Positions 1 through 5,755 are shown, counted from the stretch's first letter. The stretch is DNA of 7,391 nucleotides from Spirochaetaceae bacterium (GCA_031290855.1 JAISLM010000082.1:1-7391), one strand, 5' to 3'. Program-made: numbers and translations. The notes: generated by a model from the letters alone, not told the origin.

Positions 1-55
1 CCTCCGCCTTAAATTCCCGGGTGTACACCCGCCGTTCTTTGTCTTGTTTTCCCAT
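1..55 (-). CDS. IS3-type transposase OrfA, N-terminus only (cut by window edge)
   Basis: An ATG at 55-53 on the minus strand starts the peptide MGKQDKERRVYTREFKAE and continues past position 1. The core RRVYTREFKAE matches the usual opening of IS3/IS911-type OrfA proteins (R-x-Y-T-x-E-F-K-x-E-A), which leads into the helix-turn-helix that binds the IS ends. A GAGGGG Shine-Dalgarno sequence lies 6 bases upstream (67-62 on the minus strand), which supports this start. Only 18 residues are visible, so whether the gene is intact cannot be judged. In this family OrfA and OrfB usually form one transposase by programmed frameshifting. Confidence 0.55.
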   Translation of the reverse strand, partial: MGKQDKERRVYTREFKAE

Positions 56-119
56 CTTTTTCCCCTCTTCTGTTGTATTTCACGCTTATCTTTGTGTCTA
101 GCAGAGGGGGTAAGGTCCA
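1..119 (-). mobile_element. End of an IS3-like insertion sequence (partial)
   Basis: The minus strand begins a transposase reading frame at 55 that runs off the window edge. About 60 bases of leader precede it. Reading outward on the minus strand, the sequence from 119 begins TGGACCTTACCCCC, which resembles IS3-family termini (ends starting TG followed by a C-rich run), so I place the IS end provisionally near 119. The other end and any target-site duplication lie outside the window, so the boundary is inference. The element sits just downstream of the glycosyltransferase gene, both on the minus strand, and fits an accessory, rearranged region. Confidence 0.45.
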
Positions 120-177
120 GTCCGCCACCGGGGTTCAAAAAACGCTATAGTCTTTTCATGCGGTTGGTGACAGGATT

Positions 178-1008
178 TCATTTCCTGTTTCCTTTTACAA
201 TATATTTGCCACAGTAATACTTCATGGCGTTAAGAAAGCCCGTACCGCGTATGCGCCAAAACATACCGTATAGTTTTACGATTATATGGGAAAAAATTGA
301 TTTTTCACCCAGTATGCGGCGAAACTTTTGTTTATTTTCTCTTATTTTACGCCAGGCCTCGGAATGGTACTGCGTGGCAAAATGGTGAATCGTAAAGGTG
401 TTTTCAGTCGCCTCGATATTCCCTGTCAACACGTTTTTTGCGGTAAAAAAATCGCAGGGATAAAAATAAAAATTGTCTTTGTCAAGAAATTTTTCAGCGA
501 TATTTTTCATTATTTCAGGCATAACCAACGGATTAATAAATTCGTGTCTTTCCGAGCGTGGTAAATTGAGTATCTTTGCCTGTAAGCTGGGATCGAACAA
601 CGGTGTGCTTTCAATATATTCCATGCATTTTTTTATATATGGATGTCCTTTTACCGCGCCGAAACAGCCCGCCTCGATGTTCCGGCTTATATGATTTTCG
701 TAAGCAAGCAATAGGTCGGCCTGTAAAAGGCAGTCAAGCGGCTTAACAACTTCCATGTCCACGTCAAGATATATCCCACCGTGCGTATACGTGGCATACA
801 GACGGATATAATCGGCAGCTACCGCATACAGTTCCGCTTCAAACGCCTGTTTGACCCAAAGCACACTGTTTATGTCGAAGCGTTTCGTATCCCACAACAT
901 GAACTCCCAATCCGGCAGTTTTATATTCCATGTCGCCATACAGCGCCGGTAATCTTCCGGTATAGTGTCATTGGATAACCAGCAGTAATGAATGATTTTA
1001 GGTATCAT
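178..1008 (-). CDS. DXD-type sugar transferase (Gly_transf_sug / capsular polysaccharide glycosyltransferase family)
   Basis: A 276-residue cytoplasmic or membrane-associated glycosyltransferase, expected to use a nucleotide sugar to extend a surface glycan. The start MIPKIIHYCW is the canonical opening of this family, and the ATG at 1008 has GGAGG five bases upstream. An in-frame ATG at 1020 overlaps that Shine-Dalgarno and would add only four residues, so I prefer 1008. The family block GGIYLDVDMEVVKPLD lies at about residues 77-92, with the metal/nucleotide-sugar binding DVD at 82-84. The AADYIRLYATYTHGG region just before it is also typical. A late HHFATQYHSEAW segment (about 208-219) matches the C-terminal H-H...S-W signature. 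The tail is basic and aromatic, perhaps peripheral to the membrane. The gene is visibly more AT-rich than the permease and nicotinamidase genes, suggesting horizontal acquisition. It lies between an IS end and a broken methyltransferase. The acceptor and the sugar cannot be told. Confidence 0.88.
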   Translation of the reverse strand: MIPKIIHYCWLSNDTIPEDYRRCMATWNIKLPDWEFMLWDTKRFDINSVLWVKQAFEAELYAVAADYIRLYATYTHGGIYLDVDMEVVKPLDCLLQADLLLAYENHISRNIEAGCFGAVKGHPYIKKCMEYIESTPLFDPSLQAKILNLPRSERHEFINPLVMPEIMKNIAEKFLDKDNFYFYPCDFFTAKNVLTGNIEATENTFTIHHFATQYHSEAWRKIRENKQKFRRILGEKSIFSHIIVKLYGMFWRIRGTGFLNAMKYYCGKYIVKGNRK

Positions 1009-1020
1009 ACGTGCCTCCAT

Positions 1021-1436
1021 AAATATGCCTTATAGACATAAAACAGACTATTTGGCTAAAAGCGCACTGTCAAGCGATATACCCAGTGCAACCAGGGCAA
1101 CAGCGCTTAATTTTTTGTTATAGAGTAACGACCAAAGAAACCTTGCGGGAGGGGAAGGCCGGAACTATCGGAAGAAGCGGCAAGGCGTATGAAAGGAAAT
1201 CCGGAAGAAACGCCGGAGCCCGGGAGTCAGCGGGGATATACGGCATAAGTTGCCGGAGCCGTCGGTCGTCGGACCGCGTTCTTTCATAACCCGTAGGAAG
1301 GGTTTGACGAAAAGAAGGAACCGGGGCGGTTCGGGCAATTCCACGATCTTCCGCGCGGTATACCGTACAGGGATGCGTTTCGCCGGCTTTTCGAGCGGTC
1401 GAATCCAGGGGAACTGGCGAAAGGTCCGCGAAACTC
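1021..1436. other. About 415 bp without a recognisable gene
   Basis: All three minus-strand frames and the plus-strand frames were read. Several stay open for 60-100 codons, but the peptides are rich in Arg, Pro and Ser, lack hydrophobic rhythm or family motifs, and have no convincing ribosome binding site. The stretch lies directly downstream of the methyltransferase pseudogene and may hold its decayed neighbour, but nothing identifiable remains. The glycosyltransferase promoter candidate is at its left edge. Confidence 0.3.
1045..1073 (-). promoter_or_regulatory. Possible promoter for the glycosyltransferase
   Basis: On the minus strand a perfect TTGACA (1073-1068) is followed after 17 bases by TAGTCT (1050-1045), a poor -10. 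Transcription would begin near 1038, about 30 bases before the chosen start codon. Spacing and position are right, but the weak -10 keeps confidence low. Confidence 0.3.
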
Positions 1437-2046
1437 TTATTCCGCCGCAGGACGGCATTTTATGCCTTTCCGAATGATTATGCCCAATGACATGGCGGCA
1501 TAGTGTTCAAGCCGCAATCGCAGATGCAGTTCTTGTTTGTATGGAAACTTGTCCGCAAACGTACCGGCGGGCTGTACCTCCTGCCGGAAATCAAGCGGAT
1601 TAGCCTCCGTGCGGCTTGCCGCACGAAGGCTCATTTCCTGAATGTTGTTTTGAGTTTTCCCAGTTTTTTGCCGCGTCGCTGTCCGTATCCATGTCGCTTG
1701 CGGTAATTTTGCATTCCATGGACGCGAACAAAGCGGGAAGCGGTTCCACGCCGACTCCGAAGCCCGGTCCCCTGCTTCCTGCCGTCAGCATATTGTTTTC
1801 GAAAAATGTCTGCGCAATATACACAAATTCCCGCTGTTTCCTGTGAAACCACGGCTTTTCTTTCAATCTGCCCGTCCAATACTGATAAAACGGGAGGCCG
1901 AAGAATTCCTGATTACATATTTGCGAAGTGCATGGAAGCGGGCGTTCAAAATCGAATTTTGTATAAATATTTTTAAATATTACATCCTCTGTTTCTTTTC
2001 GCCTTTGCTCCGTGATTTGGGAATGAAAAACCATATAACGTTTCAA
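1437..2046 (-). pseudogene. Class I SAM-dependent methyltransferase, internally deleted and frameshifted
   Basis: Two fragments of one protein lie in different minus-strand frames. The first runs from a TTG at 2046 (or the ATG at 2034) to a stop at 1600. It carries a conserved N-terminal region (FERPLPCTSQIC, FHRKQREFVYIAQ), the SAM-binding glycine motif GFGVG at about residues 95-99, then EPLPALFAS and the acidic strand ITASDMD near 114-120. The second (1634 to stop 1437) matches the C-terminal end expected of the same family: FPYKQELHLRLRLEHY followed by SLGIIIRKG. The central part, with the remainder of the Rossmann fold, is missing. The reading frame shifts by one, and a 30-bp near-perfect palindrome (1602-1631) lies exactly at the junction. 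The gene cannot make a working enzyme. Methyltransferases of this kind often sit in surface-glycan or lipid clusters, which fits the neighbouring glycosyltransferase. Family assignment is from memory of motifs; the deletion is inferred from the order of the two fragments. Confidence 0.7.
1602..1631. repeat. 30-bp near-perfect palindrome at the pseudogene deletion junction
   Basis: Arms 1602-1615 and 1618-1631 pair over 13 of 14 positions (only 1607/1626 fails) around a TT loop; the core is GTGCGGC-TT-GCCGCAC. No T-run follows on either strand, so it is not a terminator. It replaces the missing middle of the methyltransferase, so it is either the scar or cause of a palindrome-mediated deletion, or a small inserted element. 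Confidence 0.75.
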
Positions 2047-2438
2047 AACGAGGCATTTCGGTCCGCGCCGGAAAGCGGGGCTTCGGCTCCGCGGTGAGAC
2101 ATTTCAAAAAGCAGCCTAAACTGATTGGGCAGGATATTTAGAAAATGTAACTTTAACCTCGCAGGCAGCCAAAAACCTGCCGGCGGCCTTGTTAAGGTTA
2201 TGCTGTGGTTTGATCGGGTTTAGAAATGCCCGCCCTGCGGAAAGCCCGGCCTTCTCCTCCTCCGCCAGTGAAGATTCCGTGAGCCTTTGGCAAGGCGTTT
2301 TCAACGCTTTGCCATAAACTTTAACCGTCCTGGAACCGCTTCTGGTTTTGCCCGAAAGCTTCCTGCCGGGTATGAAGAAGCCGTGCGGCGGTCAGAGAAC
2401 CCGTTTCGGTTGTTTTTTCGATGAGGCAACGCGGGCGC
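2047..2438. other. About 390 bp intergenic region with two hairpins, no recognisable gene
   Basis: Short minus-strand frames here (2116-2304 and 2301-2516) have no recognisable family and no good ribosome binding site. Two hairpins are visible. One is GCGGGGC-TTCG-GCTCCGC at 2075-2092, with a stable UUCG-type tetraloop, in the presumed leader of the methyltransferase pseudogene. The other, at 2288-2314, has 12 paired positions including one G-T, with a TTC loop. Neither is followed by a T-run. Their role is unknown. Confidence 0.35.
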
Positions 2439-2468
2439 TTGACAGCCGTTCGCTCCACCGCTTAGCAT
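2439..2468 (+). promoter_or_regulatory. Sigma70-like promoter for the amide channel-nicotinamidase unit
   Basis: TTGACA (2439-2444) is followed after 18 bases by TAGCAT (2463-2468, four of six consensus positions). Transcription would start near 2475, leaving a leader of about 80 bases before the start codon at 2554. This is the only perfect -35 hexamer seen in this leader and it is correctly oriented. Confidence 0.5.
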
Positions 2469-2553
2469 GGTAAGCATCCTTCCTTCCATCCGCCCTTTAA
2501 CCCTAACTGGACGCATGGTTGAAGCAAGGCAAATTGAACTTAGGAGGTTCTAT

Positions 2554-3063
2554 ATGGGTTTCTTAGGTCTTTGCCTTCTCTTCGTGGGCATAGCTCTAAT
2601 CATGAACGGTGTCGCCTGCCTCTCAAACTGGGACGCGAAAACCACGGCTTTTATCAACCTTGTAACCGGGACAATCCTGGTGGTTGGTAATTTTATCGGA
2701 TTAATCAGGGCGGACGCCGGCGTTCTTGCGGAGTACAACAACGCGGCGGGCGGCTTCCTGTTCGGGGTGACCTACCTGTTCATCGCGGCAAACTACCTGC
2801 TCAAGCTGGACCTGCGCGCCTTCGGCTGGTATATTTTCTGCGTAACCGTGTTCGCGGTAAGCGGAGCGGTGGTCTGCGCGCGGGGCGGGGCCGTTCCGCT
2901 GGGACTGCTCTGGGCGGCCTGGGCGCTTTTGTGGTTTGAAGGCTTCCTGCAACTCGGCCTCGGCGTAAAACCGCTGGGCAAAGTTTTCCCCTACCTGAGT
3001 ATCCTGGAAGGGATATTCGCAACGGGTGGACCGGGCGTGTTGATGCTGTTCGGCTGGTGGTAA
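2554..3063 (+). CDS. AmiS/UreI-family amide/urea channel
   Basis: A 169-residue inner-membrane protein with about six hydrophobic helices (roughly 2-21, 33-52, 63-82, 88-108, 113-136 and 148-166), the size and layout of the AmiS/UreI family. Family landmarks are FGVTYLFIAANYL (70-82), WAAWALLWFEGFLQLGLG (120-137) and the late ILEG (150-153) before a Trp-ending C-terminus. UreI members let urea cross the inner membrane, and AmiS members are encoded with amidases and are thought to pass short amides. The start at 2554 is fixed by AGGAGG (2542-2547) six bases upstream; the frame is open further upstream but without a better signal. The next gene, 9 bp downstream on the same strand, is a nicotinamidase, not a urease, so nicotinamide or another amide, or release of the ammonia formed, is the likeliest substrate. 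No histidine-rich periplasmic loop of the acid-gated Helicobacter type is seen. Confidence 0.85.
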   Translation: MGFLGLCLLFVGIALIMNGVACLSNWDAKTTAFINLVTGTILVVGNFIGLIRADAGVLAEYNNAAGGFLFGVTYLFIAANYLLKLDLRAFGWYIFCVTVFAVSGAVVCARGGAVPLGLLWAAWALLWFEGFLQLGLGVKPLGKVFPYLSILEGIFATGGPGVLMLFGWW

Positions 3064-3072
3064 GGGGGCGGC

Positions 3073-3690
3073 ATGACGATAAACTTTGAACGCTCGGCGC
3101 TGATCGAGATAGACGTGCAGAACGACTTTTGCCCGGGCGGAGCGCTTGCCGTGGCTGACGGCGACAAGGTAGTCGCCCCGCTGAACGAGGCGGCCAGCCG
3201 CTTCGCCGCCGCCCGTGCCCCCGTGGTAGCCACTCAGGACTGGCATCCTGCGGGACATTGTTCCTTTGCCTCCGCCGAAGCCGCCGGCAAGTGGCGGGCG
3301 GAAGGGGAAGTCCTCTGGCCCGACCACTGCGTACAGGGGACTGCGGGCGCGGACTTCCACCCTGCCCTGGACTTGCGCCCCGTTACGCTGGTCGTCCGCA
3401 AAGGCTTTCGTCCGCACGTCGACTCCTACTCGGCGTTTTTCGAAAACGACCGGAAGACTCCGACCGGCCTGGCCGCCTACCTGCGGGAACTCGGCGTGGA
3501 CACGGTGTATCTGGGCGGCCTTGCGACCGACTACTGCGTGTATTTCAGCGCTCTCGACGCGGTAAAGCTCAGGTTCAACACCTACCTCTTGTCCGGAGCC
3601 GTCCGCGGCGTCAACTATCCGGAAGGCTCGACGGAGAAAGCCCTGCTCTCTATGAAAAACTCCGGCGTACTACTGGTTAACGATCGATGA
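3073..3690 (+). CDS. pncA: Nicotinamidase (isochorismatase-like hydrolase fold)
   Basis: A 205-residue cytoplasmic enzyme, usual length for PncA, that hydrolyses nicotinamide to nicotinate and ammonia, feeding the Preiss-Handler route to NAD. The catalytic triad is complete: Asp14 (IDVQNDF), Lys110 (VVRKGF) and Cys155 (GGLATDYCV). The metal site is present: Asp56 and His58 in TQDWHP, with further histidines at His62 and His85 (LWPDHCVQGT). The motif WPDHCVQGT separates nicotinamidases from other isochorismatase relatives and makes this a confident call. The start ATG at 3073 follows a GGGGG run at about 3064-3068. It follows the AmiS/UreI-like channel gene by 9 bp and probably shares its promoter at 2439. 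A pyrazinamidase side activity is usual for the family. Confidence 0.95.
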   Translation: MTINFERSALIEIDVQNDFCPGGALAVADGDKVVAPLNEAASRFAAARAPVVATQDWHPAGHCSFASAEAAGKWRAEGEVLWPDHCVQGTAGADFHPALDLRPVTLVVRKGFRPHVDSYSAFFENDRKTPTGLAAYLRELGVDTVYLGGLATDYCVYFSALDAVKLRFNTYLLSGAVRGVNYPEGSTEKALLSMKNSGVLLVNDR

Positions 3691-3691
3691 A

Positions 3692-3727
3692 CCTCCGCGC
3701 CGCAAGCGCGAACCCAGGGTTCGGAGG
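3692..3727 (+). other. Three-way-junction fold just after the pncA stop codon
   Basis: CCTCCG (3692-3697) pairs with CGGAGG (3722-3727). Between them lie two small hairpins: a CGC...GCG stem at 3698-3710 and AACCC-A-GGGTT at 3711-3721. The fold begins one base after the stop codon. No T-run follows, so it is not a standard intrinsic terminator; it may protect the mRNA 3' end or belong to the structured region that follows. Confidence 0.45.
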
Positions 3728-3771
3728 GGTATTAAACCAGACTTTGCGAATAAGCATAACTCCATATCTAT

Positions 3772-3978
3772 AAGGACTTGACGGATTTTGGCCCGAAATT
3801 GGGTCATTTGACGGGAGTCTTTTAAGAACATCCCCGCCACGGGGCGGCGTTTCCGAAAGACGCCCAGGAAGGTCGCGGTTCATCAGTCCGTGACCCGAAT
3901 AGGATTTAAGGCTGTACCAAACAAGTCCACTGATGACCGGGGCAAAACCCGGGGACCTTGTTTGGTAAGGCTTTTTTT
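3772..3978 (+). ncRNA. Candidate structured RNA with loop-bulge pseudoknot and terminator
   Basis: This intergenic stretch forms a chain of stems on the plus strand. AAGGACT (3772-3778) pairs with AGTCTTT (3816-3822) and encloses TGGCCC/GGGTCA (3789-3794/3801-3806). Then come CCCCG-cca-CGGGG at 3831-3843, GGCGT...ACGCC at about 3845-3863, and an 8-bp stem 3871-3878/3888-3895 with the 9-base loop TTCATCAGT. Last is a long stem 3916-3928/3953-3966 (one bulged C), followed by a T7 tract. The long stem carries an 8-base 5' bulge ACTGATGA (3929-3936) that is perfectly complementary to the loop of the preceding hairpin (3880-3887). A weak promoter (TTGCGA 3744-3749, 19 bases, TATAAG 3769-3774) could drive it from near 3781, which would exclude the first stem. 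Alternatively it is a pncA 3' region or an iron-permease leader. It matches no RNA family I can name. Confidence 0.4.
3916..3978 (+). terminator. Probable intrinsic terminator with interrupted hairpin
   Basis: ACCAAACAA (3916-3924) pairs with TTGTTTGGT (3958-3966), GTCC (3925-3928) pairs with GGAC (3953-3956), and C3957 is bulged. Inside, CCGGG (3937-3941) and CCCGG (3948-3952) form an apical stem with loop GCAAAA. A T7 run at 3972-3978 follows after five bases. That spacing and the 8-base bulge are unusual for a terminator, and the bulge seems to have another function. Confidence 0.5.
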
Positions 3979-4033
3979 GTGCGCGAGGAGGCGCTTTGGG
4001 CATGAACGCGGAGAGAATTAAAAGGCCGGCGGC

Positions 4034-4062
4034 TTGACAAAGAAGTTAGCTCAAGCTATCTT
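4034..4062 (+). promoter_or_regulatory. Sigma70-like promoter of the iron permease
   Basis: A perfect TTGACA (4034-4039), exactly 17 bases, then TATCTT (4057-4062, four of six consensus positions). Transcription would start near 4069, giving a short leader of about 33 bases before the ATG at 4102. This is the best promoter in the window, and it lies downstream of the T7 terminator, so the permease can be expressed independently of the upstream RNA. Confidence 0.6.
4044..4061. promoter_or_regulatory. Candidate operator inside the iron permease promoter
   Basis: AGTTAGCT (4044-4051) and AGCTATCT (4054-4061) form an inverted repeat around CA; the half-sites match at seven of eight positions. 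It covers the promoter spacer and most of the -10, a position where a bound repressor would block RNA polymerase. Metal-responsive repression is likely for an iron permease. The TTAG...CTA pattern faintly recalls DtxR/TroR-type sites, but the regulator is not identified. Confidence 0.4.
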
Positions 4063-4067
4063 AAACA

Positions 4068-4095
4068 GGAGTTTGTTTTCAAACTTCACAGGAGG
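4068..4095 (+). promoter_or_regulatory. Leader hairpin and strong ribosome binding site of the permease
   Basis: GGAGTTTG (4068-4075) and CAAACTTC (4080-4087) form an 8-bp stem, with one G-T pair, around a TTTT loop, at the very 5' end of the predicted mRNA. The Shine-Dalgarno AGGAGG (4090-4095) starts two bases after the stem, with ideal six-base spacing to the ATG at 4102. The hairpin leaves the site free and may stabilise the 5' end. Confidence 0.4.
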
Positions 4096-4101
4096 ATAGA
4101 A

Positions 4102-5628
4102 ATGCGTAAAAAGTTAGCCTTAACCGTGTTGGCGGTGTTTGTTGGGCAGGCGGCGGTGTTGCCGCTTTTTGCGGACGCGGGTTATTGGGAGGAGAGGGAG
4201 CGGGAGATGCGCCTTGTCGTGAGCGAGGCTTACTACCGCTTTGTGGCCGGCGACATCGAGGCGGCGCGGGCGGAACTTGACCGGGCCTATGCGGAACACT
4301 ACCGGGGGGACTTCCAGAACGCCGTCCGTTCCAACATTTCCGACGCGCGGGCGGACAACATCGACGAATGGTTCGAGTACGTCAAGGCCGCGCTGGGGGA
4401 AGGCAAGACGCAGCAGCAGGTTCGGGACGATTTTAAGCAGCTCAACCACCTGTTGTCCGTTACGGCGCGGCGGCTCGACGGGCACGAGGAACCGGTCGCC
4501 GTGTCGGTGAACTGGACGAAGATAGCGGACGAGATGTCCGCCTGCCTGGACAAGGCCTGGCAGCTTTACCTTGACGGGGACAGGCAGGGGGCGAAGGAAG
4601 AGGTCGATGTCGCCTACTTCCAGTACTACGAGAAGGTCGGTTTTGAAAAGATGACGCTGGCGCGGATTTCCGGCGCGCGGGCAAGCACGGTGGAGTACCA
4701 GTTCAGCGCGGTTAAAAAGGCTATTACGCGGAGCGAGACGGACGCGGAGGTGAAGGAGAGTCTCGACACGCTTGCCGCCTACCTGAAAGAGGACGCGGGG
4801 ATGCTTGACAGCAAGACGGAAAGCGCCTTCGTCGTATTTTTAAGCTCTCTACTGATAATATTGCGGGAAGGTTTCGAGGCGATAATCATAGTCGGCGCGA
4901 TCATCGCGTACCTGTTGAAAAGCGGGAACAAGGCGGGAACGCGACCCGTGTACTGGGGATCAGTGATCGCGCTGGCGATGAGCGTCGTGATGGCGTGGAT
5001 ACTGAACCGAATCACCAGCACGGCGGGCGGGCAGAACCAGGAGATCATAGAAGGGACGACTATGCTCATAGCGGTCGTCGTGCTGTTCTATGTCAGCAAC
5101 TGGATGGTGTCCAAGGCCGAGTCTGAAGTCTGGTCGGGCTACATCGAAGGCAAGGTGAAGGCGTCAATCGGGCGCGGCAGTATGTTTTCGCTCGCGTTTG
5201 CCGCGTTCCTCGCCGTGTTCAGGGAAGGCGCGGAGACGATACTGTTCTATCAGGCGCTCCTGGCCGGCACGGACGGCTACGTCAACATGATTTGGGCGGG
5301 GCTCGGTGTCGGGACGGTAGCGCTGGTCGTGGTCTACATACTGATCCGCGTACTGAGCCTCCGCCTCCCGTTAAAACCCTTCTTTCTGGGCACGAGCATA
5401 CTCCTCTTTGCGATGTCGATCACGTTCATCGGGAACGGCGTAAAAGAGCTACAGGAAGGAAACGTGATCGGCGTCAGCCAGATTCCCGGCATCCCGTCGG
5501 TAGACATACTTGGAATATACCCCACGCTCGAAACGCTGATCCCGCAGATAGTGTTGCTTGCCGTCACCATAGCAACCTTCGTAATCCAACTCCGCCGAGC
5601 CAAAGCCGCAAAAGCGGCGGAAACCTGA
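4102..5628 (+). CDS. FTR1-family high-affinity iron permease with duplicated periplasmic domain
   Basis: A 508-residue inner-membrane protein. A signal peptide (about 1-24, MRKKLALTVLAVFVG... ending near FADA) exports a helical N-terminal part. That part contains two related repeats, about 37-120 and 146-227, both with an aromatic-rich AY.....F/Y..GD opening, then a (D/G)ARA block followed by a helix. About seven membrane segments follow (roughly 241-271, 283-300, 316-335, 361-388, 396-417, 427-447 and 476-497). The two iron-binding REXXE motifs of FTR1/EfeU permeases are intact: REGFE at 255-259 and REGAE at 374-378. The family moves ferric iron, usually supplied by a periplasmic or extracellular partner such as a multicopper oxidase, EfeO/EfeB or P19. 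No partner gene is seen here, and the periplasmic head may do part of that job. It has its own promoter and possible operator. The G+C-rich sequence agrees with the pncA unit. Iron as substrate is from family knowledge. Confidence 0.92.
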   Translation: MRKKLALTVLAVFVGQAAVLPLFADAGYWEEREREMRLVVSEAYYRFVAGDIEAARAELDRAYAEHYRGDFQNAVRSNISDARADNIDEWFEYVKAALGEGKTQQQVRDDFKQLNHLLSVTARRLDGHEEPVAVSVNWTKIADEMSACLDKAWQLYLDGDRQGAKEEVDVAYFQYYEKVGFEKMTLARISGARASTVEYQFSAVKKAITRSETDAEVKESLDTLAAYLKEDAGMLDSKTESAFVVFLSSLLIILREGFEAIIIVGAIIAYLLKSGNKAGTRPVYWGSVIALAMSVVMAWILNRITSTAGGQNQEIIEGTTMLIAVVVLFYVSNWMVSKAESEVWSGYIEGKVKASIGRGSMFSLAFAAFLAVFREGAETILFYQALLAGTDGYVNMIWAGLGVGTVALVVVYILIRVLSLRLPLKPFFLGTSILLFAMSITFIGNGVKELQEGNVIGVSQIPGIPSVDILGIYPTLETLIPQIVLLAVTIATFVIQLRRAKAAKAAET

Positions 5629-5755
5629 TCACCGGCGATCGGCCAATTACATACGGAACACAATAGGTGCAGCCAAGCGGCGGGCAACGGAATGGACGTA
5701 CTACGCATTTTGCAGCGGGTATGTTCATTTTCGGCGTTTTCACGAAGCGCAAACC

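Noticed and set aside
1165..1477. Open frames on both strands between the glycosyltransferase and the methyltransferase pseudogene
   Set aside because: No family motif, Arg/Pro-biased composition and no ribosome binding site; overlapping frames on opposite strands cannot both be genes.
2116..2304. 62-residue minus-strand frame ending FSKYPAQSV
   Set aside because: The ending looks somewhat protein-like, but there is no ribosome binding site, no recognised family and the start half overlaps a hairpin. Left as intergenic sequence.
2467..2553. 29-residue N-terminal extension of the AmiS/UreI protein
   Set aside because: The extension is polar, unlike the family's start, while AGGAGG precisely marks the ATG at 2554, and the predicted transcription start near 2475 lies inside the extension.
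2701..3417. Long minus-strand open frame opposite the channel and nicotinamidase genes
   Set aside because: It lies across two clearly coding plus-strand genes. The peptide is Arg/Ala/Gly-rich with no motif, as expected for a shadow frame in G+C-rich coding DNA.
3929..3955. CTGATGA followed by a stem, resembling a hammerhead ribozyme core
   Set aside because: After the apical stem the sequence is GGACC, without the required GAAA, and no cleavage-site stem arrangement fits. The same bases are better explained by pairing with the 3880-3887 loop.
3871..3978. Fluoride (crcB) or TPP riboswitch, suggested by CTGATGA
   Set aside because: The other conserved blocks of those riboswitches are absent, and the neighbouring genes are an iron permease and a nicotinamidase, not fluoride exporters or thiamine genes.
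3772..3978. 6S RNA, tmRNA, SRP RNA or RNase P RNA
   Set aside because: The size would suit a 6S-like RNA, but the 5' and 3' ends do not pair as a long closing helix. The conserved blocks of RNase P, SRP RNA and tmRNA are missing.
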